Source: Aquifex sp. (GTDB taxonomy: Bacteria; Aquificota; Aquificia; Aquificales; Aquificaceae). Taken from it: DNA of 7,371 nucleotides. Shown here in pieces: positions 4,949-7,371 of the stretch (positions are counted from its first letter, which is position 1; each line of letters starts with the position of its first letter). The notes beneath the pieces are model-generated. The model was not told the DNA's origin. It was given only the letters and a program-made list of their open reading frames with translations, and did not search any database. The position numbers and the translations under genes were made by a program. The DNA lies in assembly GCA_003978875.1 (NCBI GenBank), contig QNXQ01000151.1, forward strand, positions 1 through 7,371, in the 5' to 3' direction.

Positions 4949-5704
4949 TACTTTTTTGATAAAGGGAATTACTACTTGATTGAATTTCTCCGGGTTCTCG
5001 AATGGGGGAAGGTGTGCAGCATTTTCAAGTTCGTAATACTCCGCTCCTTTTATTCCTTCTGCAATTTTCTTTACTACGGAAGGAGGAGTTACTTTCTCGT
5101 CGTCTTTACCTGCAATTACGAGGGTGGGAACGTTTATGGTGGAAAGGAGTTCCGTATTATCCTTTCTCTCTGCTAAGGCTTTCAAGGTCTTTATTATTCC
5201 TTCTGTGGAAGCCTTTTGCATTATACATCTTAAAGTTATCATTTTTTTCTCATCTTTCTTTGTAGCGGGAGAAGTTTGATTTTCAAGCATAACGTCTATG
5301 AGAAAATCTTTCCCTTCCTTTTGAACTCTTTCTATAAGTGCGTATCTTGCTTTTCTCCCTTCCTCGTTATCCGCTTCTGCACGTGTAGCAACGAATACAA
5401 AACCTTTTACCAAGTCCCTATACCTTCTCCAGAGGTCGAACATTATATACCCGCCCATACTGTCTCCTATTGCTATTACCTTTTTGATATTTAGCCTTTT
5501 AATTTCGTTAACTACGTAATCGGTAAGTCTTTCTACCGTATAATCTCCTGGAAGGTTAAGGGAGTCTCCGAAGCCGGGATAGTCTATTGCTACGTATGGA
5601 ATAGCATTTTCTTCAAAGGCACAAAATTGGTACCTGTACATATCCTTGTTTAACGGAAAAGCGTGAAGAAATACTACTGCTTCTGGGATATTTATTCTCA
5701 GCAT
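4937..5704 (-). CDS. Alpha/beta-fold hydrolase, substrate unknown
   Basis: This 255-residue protein is a serine hydrolase of the alpha/beta superfamily, probably cytoplasmic since no signal peptide is seen. The oxyanion-hole strand is VFLHAFPLN (11-19), followed by IDYPGFGDS (40-48). The nucleophile elbow is GDSMGG (80-85) with Ser82, the acid is Asp201 or Asp202 in AGKDDEKVTPP (198-208), and His231 lies in AAHLPPFENPE (229-239), so the triad is complete. A helical cap lies about 110-180. The N-terminus is short, starting almost at the oxyanion strand, but no usable upstream start was evident. Substrate is not predictable: esterase, lactonase or C-C hydrolase are all possible. No Shine-Dalgarno precedes the ATG. 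Its end overlaps waaA, and neighbouring genes give no clear functional hint. Confidence 0.85.
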   Translation of the reverse strand: MLRINIPEAVVFLHAFPLNKDMYRYQFCAFEENAIPYVAIDYPGFGDSLNLPGDYTVERLTDYVVNEIKRLNIKKVIAIGDSMGGYIMFDLWRRYRDLVKGFVFVATRAEADNEEGRKARYALIERVQKEGKDFLIDVMLENQTSPATKKDEKKMITLRCIMQKASTEGIIKTLKALAERKDNTELLSTINVPTLVIAGKDDEKVTPPSVVKKIAEGIKGAEYYELENAAHLPPFENPEKFNQVVIPFIKKVLGS

Positions 5705-5711
5705 GGAAAAT

Positions 5712-5717
5712 ATTCTA
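5712..5717 (-). promoter_or_regulatory. Candidate -10 element for the hydrolase gene (leaderless)
   Basis: The minus strand reads TAGAAT, a 5/6 match to the -10 consensus, ending 7 bases before the hydrolase ATG. Transcription would begin at about the start codon. No good -35 is evident, and no Shine-Dalgarno lies between the hexamer and the ATG. Confidence 0.4.
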
Positions 5718-5727
5718 AAATAAAACG

Positions 5728-5747
5728 ATGAAATGTATAGTTTTCAT
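5728..5747 (+). promoter_or_regulatory. Possible promoter/operator dyad before the ferritin-like gene
   Basis: ATGAAA (5728-5733) and TTTCAT (5742-5747) form a perfect inverted repeat with an 8-base spacer. The spacer contains TATAGT (5736-5741), a 5/6 match to a -10 hexamer that would start a leader of about 35 bases for the ferritin-like gene. A protein bound to the dyad would cover this -10. The half-sites are short and do not clearly match a Fur or PerR box, so regulation by iron or peroxide is only a thought prompted by the downstream gene. Confidence 0.3.
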
Positions 5748-5771
5748 TCCATATGTTAAACATTTTCATCC

Positions 5772-5778
5772 GGGAGGT
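5772..5778 (+). promoter_or_regulatory. Ribosome binding site deciding the ferritin-like start
   Basis: GGGAGGT followed by AAAT places the ATG at 5783 at normal spacing. An in-frame ATG at 5753 would add ten residues (MLNIFIREVN) but has no ribosome binding site and would place this Shine-Dalgarno inside the coding region, so 5783 is preferred. Confidence 0.8.
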
Positions 5779-5782
5779 AAAT

Positions 5783-6652
5783 ATGAATAAAAAGGAAGTT
5801 ATAGACATATTACTTTACGATGTAGCTCTTGAACACACCGCTATAGTTCAGTACCTATACCACATATTCCTGATAGGGAATGCCCAGATAACGGAGGAGA
5901 TAGAGAAGATAGCCCGTCAGGAGATGAGGCACATGAAGTGGTTCGCCCAGAAGGTGATCCAGCTCGGGGGTGAGGTGGAGTTGAAGAGATTGGAGGAGGA
6001 GATAAAGGTCGGGGGTCCCGACTGGAGGAGCATGTTGGAGAACGATGTGAACGCGGAGCAGATGGCTATAGAGACCTACTCCAAACAGTTAGAGGTCGTA
6101 AAGGACGACTCGGTTAAGAGACTCTTAGAGAGGGTGATAAACGATGAGACCGAGCACAAGCACGAGTTCTCCGAACTTTTGGAGCTGGTCAAGAACAGGG
6201 AGTTCTCCGAGGAGGAGAAGGCTCGGGCGGACGAGAAGACGGTGGAGATACTAAACAAGCTCCTGAAGGAGGAGTACAGAATAATCCTTGACTACCTTCA
6301 CAACTTCTTCCACTCGAGAAACTGCGAGTGCAAGGACATAATGCTCGACCTCGCGATAGAGAGTATGGTCCACATGGGAGAGCTCGGGGAAAAGGTGGGG
6401 GAGATGGGAGGTATGCCCGACCTCTCTATGCCCGAACTTAAAAAAACTAAGGAGGTAGAGGAGCACATAATCTACGAGGAAACCTCCAAGGAGGAGTACC
6501 TCAAGAAGGCAGGGGAGATCTCCGATCCTTCCATCAAGAGACTCTTAAAATGGATAAACAATCAGGAGGAGTACCACAAACAGAGACTATTGGAGTTCAT
6601 GAGGAAAATGAGAAAGCTCACCGTAGGCGATCTGAAAGGGAGGAGAGCCTGA
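5783..6652 (+). CDS. Double-domain ferritin-like (putative diiron) protein
   Basis: The 289-residue product is almost entirely helical and contains two copies of a ferritin/rubrerythrin-like four-helix unit. In copy one the ligand pattern is Glu17 (ALEHTA), Glu47-x2-His50 (QEMRHM), Glu92 (NAEQMA) and Glu122-x2-His125 (DETEHKHEF), a complete diiron set. Copy two (about 155-275) repeats it: Glu163/164, IESMVHMGELGEKVGEMGG (192-210) aligned to residues 46-63, Glu232, and Glu262-x2-His265 (QEEYHKQ). Its second-helix motif is ExxxH (Glu193, His197), with Ser at the position of Glu47, so that site may be altered. No CxxC rubredoxin domain is present; Cys181 and Cys183 lie in an interdomain-proximal loop. 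A role in iron or oxidative-stress handling is inference from the fold. GC content and GAG use rise from about codon 35 on. Confidence 0.8.
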   Translation: MNKKEVIDILLYDVALEHTAIVQYLYHIFLIGNAQITEEIEKIARQEMRHMKWFAQKVIQLGGEVELKRLEEEIKVGGPDWRSMLENDVNAEQMAIETYSKQLEVVKDDSVKRLLERVINDETEHKHEFSELLELVKNREFSEEEKARADEKTVEILNKLLKEEYRIILDYLHNFFHSRNCECKDIMLDLAIESMVHMGELGEKVGEMGGMPDLSMPELKKTKEVEEHIIYEETSKEEYLKKAGEISDPSIKRLLKWINNQEEYHKQRLLEFMRKMRKLTVGDLKGRRA

Positions 6653-7371
6653 TCCTCCCCTCGAGATCCTTCACAAACTGGTAGGCGGTCCTACCCGAGA
6701 AACTCCCCCTCTCCGTAGCCCACCTCAGGGCTTCCCTCTCGAGTTCCTCTCCGTTCACGCTCAAGCCCCTCTTCCTGACGTAGTGGCGGACGATATCGAG
6801 ATACCTTTCCTTGTCGAAGGCAAAGAATCCGAGCCTTATCCCGAAGCGGTCTATCAGGGAGATCCTTTCCTGAAGGGACTCGGAAGGAAACTTCTCCTCT
6901 CTCTCCACGTCCGGAATTAGATGTCTGCGGTTGGAGGTAGCGTAAACGAGGACGTTCTCAGGTCTCTCCTCTAGGTCTCCGTCGAGAATGGATTTTAAAA
7001 GCCTAAAGGTGTCTTCGTTAGGCTCAAAGGAGAGGTCGTCGAAGAAGAGTATGAACCTCTCCTCTCTGTCTCTCAGAATATCGTATAGATCTGTCAGGGA
7101 GGGTATGTCCCACTTATAAACCTGAATGAGCCTCAGTCCCCTGCTTCCGAAGGTATGCAGGAGAGATCTTACGAGGGAGGACTTGCCCGTTCCCCTCTCT
7201 CCCCACAGAAGCACATCGTTGGCGGGAAAGCCCATAACGAACTGCTCGGTGTTCCTGAAGAGGATCTCCTTCTGCCTATCTACGTTCCTCAGATCTTCTG
7301 GATCTGATATGGAAGGATGTCTTATAGGCTCTATATTCGAAGATCTGACTCTAAAGGCAAGGTGTTCTCTG
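6618..7371 (-). CDS. DUF815-type AAA+ ATPase, N-terminus beyond window edge
   Basis: The frame is open from the right edge to the TGA at 6618-6620 (251 codons visible). A Met at 7235 exists, but in-frame sequence upstream reads AFRVRSSNIEPIRHP and NVDRQKEILFRNTEQFVMG, which belongs to the family, so 7235 is not the start. The P-loop WGERGTGKSSLV (codons from 7205 downwards) is Walker A, FILFFDDLSF is Walker B, and VYATSNRRHLIP is the sensor-1 region. SLIDRFGIRLGF and SGRTAYQFVKDL are typical of DUF815, whose second segment resembles a sensor-2 helix. The biological role of the family is not known to me. It is probably cytoplasmic. Its last 35 bases overlap the convergent ferritin-like gene, and codon use is GC-rich like that gene. 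Confidence 0.85.
   Translation of the reverse strand, partial: REHLAFRVRSSNIEPIRHPSISDPEDLRNVDRQKEILFRNTEQFVMGFPANDVLLWGERGTGKSSLVRSLLHTFGSRGLRLIQVYKWDIPSLTDLYDILRDREERFILFFDDLSFEPNEDTFRLLKSILDGDLEERPENVLVYATSNRRHLIPDVEREEKFPSESLQERISLIDRFGIRLGFFAFDKERYLDIVRHYVRKRGLSVNGEELEREALRWATERGSFSGRTAYQFVKDLEGRIRLSSLSDRLR
6638..6659. terminator. Hairpin straddling the ferritin-like stop codon
   Basis: GGGAGGA (6638-6644) and TCCTCCC (6653-6659) are perfectly complementary, giving a 7-bp GC-rich stem with the 8-base loop GAGCCTGA that contains the TGA stop of the ferritin-like gene. There is no T-run on the plus side and only TTT on the minus side, so it is a poor standard terminator. It lies within the DUF815 coding sequence. 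It may slow polymerase or protect a 3' end; function is unproven. Confidence 0.3.

Noticed and set aside
4935..4957. Terminator after waaA (TCTTAAGA palindrome and six Ts at 4952-4957)
   Set aside because: The palindrome leaves no loop and the alternative TTAAG/CTTAA stem (4916-4920/4936-4940) is short, AT-only in effect and 11 bases from the T-run.
4976..5494. Several rightward open frames of 66-87 codons opposite the hydrolase
   Set aside because: They lie antisense to a well-supported hydrolase with a full catalytic triad, have no ribosome binding sites, and their Leu/Ser/Phe-rich composition is typical of a shadow strand.
5753..5782. Upstream in-frame ATG adding ten residues to the ferritin-like protein
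   Set aside because: It has no Shine-Dalgarno, while GGGAGGT lies at proper distance from the ATG at 5783.
6076..6466. Leftward open frames opposite the ferritin-like gene
   Set aside because: Ser/Leu-rich reverse readings of a Glu/Lys-rich gene, with no starts or motifs of their own.
7233..7235. ATG as start of the DUF815 ATPase
   Set aside because: In-frame family-like sequence continues upstream to the window edge, so the Met is internal and the gene is cut by the edge.
1..7371. CRISPR array, insertion sequence, tRNA or phage defence island
   Set aside because: No regular direct repeats, transposase-like frame, terminal inverted repeats or tRNA-like cloverleaf were seen. The genes are housekeeping or single enzymes, and strand alternation argues against one joint defence operon.

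Overview
The window looks like chromosomal DNA from a hyperthermophilic bacterium of the Aquificaceae, close to Aquifex but apparently not A. aeolicus VF5 as I remember it. The reasons are protein-level resemblance (SpeE, KDO transferase, a TrmB with a long C-terminal extension, two tandem TatA proteins) and the gene order mogA / speE-rpsF-ssb-rpsR-tatA-tatA / trmB. I recall that order from A. aeolicus, whereas I recall its KDO transferase gene lying elsewhere. I could not run a search, so the taxonomic call is inference.

Layout. Bases 1-492 hold most of a leftward mogA (molybdenum cofactor synthesis), cut at its C-terminus by the window edge. After a 35-base divergent gap comes a rightward block: speE (aminopropyltransferase), a short leader, rpsF (S6), ssb, rpsR (S18), then two tatA genes of which the first has only 59 codons. 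This block joins two ribosomal proteins that bind each other, a replication protein and the Tat pore subunit. Right of it the strands alternate: trmB (-), waaA/kdtA (+), an alpha/beta hydrolase (-), a double-domain ferritin-like protein (+), and a DUF815-type AAA+ ATPase (-) running off the right edge.

The sequence is very compact. All three convergent junctions overlap (4, 12 and 35 bases) and the divergent gaps between start codons are 35, 16 and about 78 bases. Two styles of translation start can be seen. rpsF, rpsR, both tatA genes and the ferritin-like gene have strong Shine-Dalgarno sequences. mogA, speE, trmB, waaA and the hydrolase have none, and each has a TATA-like hexamer only 4-7 bases before its ATG, which would fit leaderless transcripts. 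ssb overlaps the end of rpsF and is probably translationally coupled.

The most interesting non-coding element is the rpsF leader. Right after a candidate promoter it contains two inverted repeats and a stem that would cover the rpsF Shine-Dalgarno, with an unpaired CCG beside it. This resembles the known autoregulatory S6:S18-binding leader. I see no mobile elements, CRISPR arrays, tRNA or rRNA genes, and no clearly new multi-gene system. No gene-free stretch exceeds 300 bases. Most of the window is AT-rich, but GC content and GAG codon use rise sharply inside the ferritin-like gene and stay high to the right edge.
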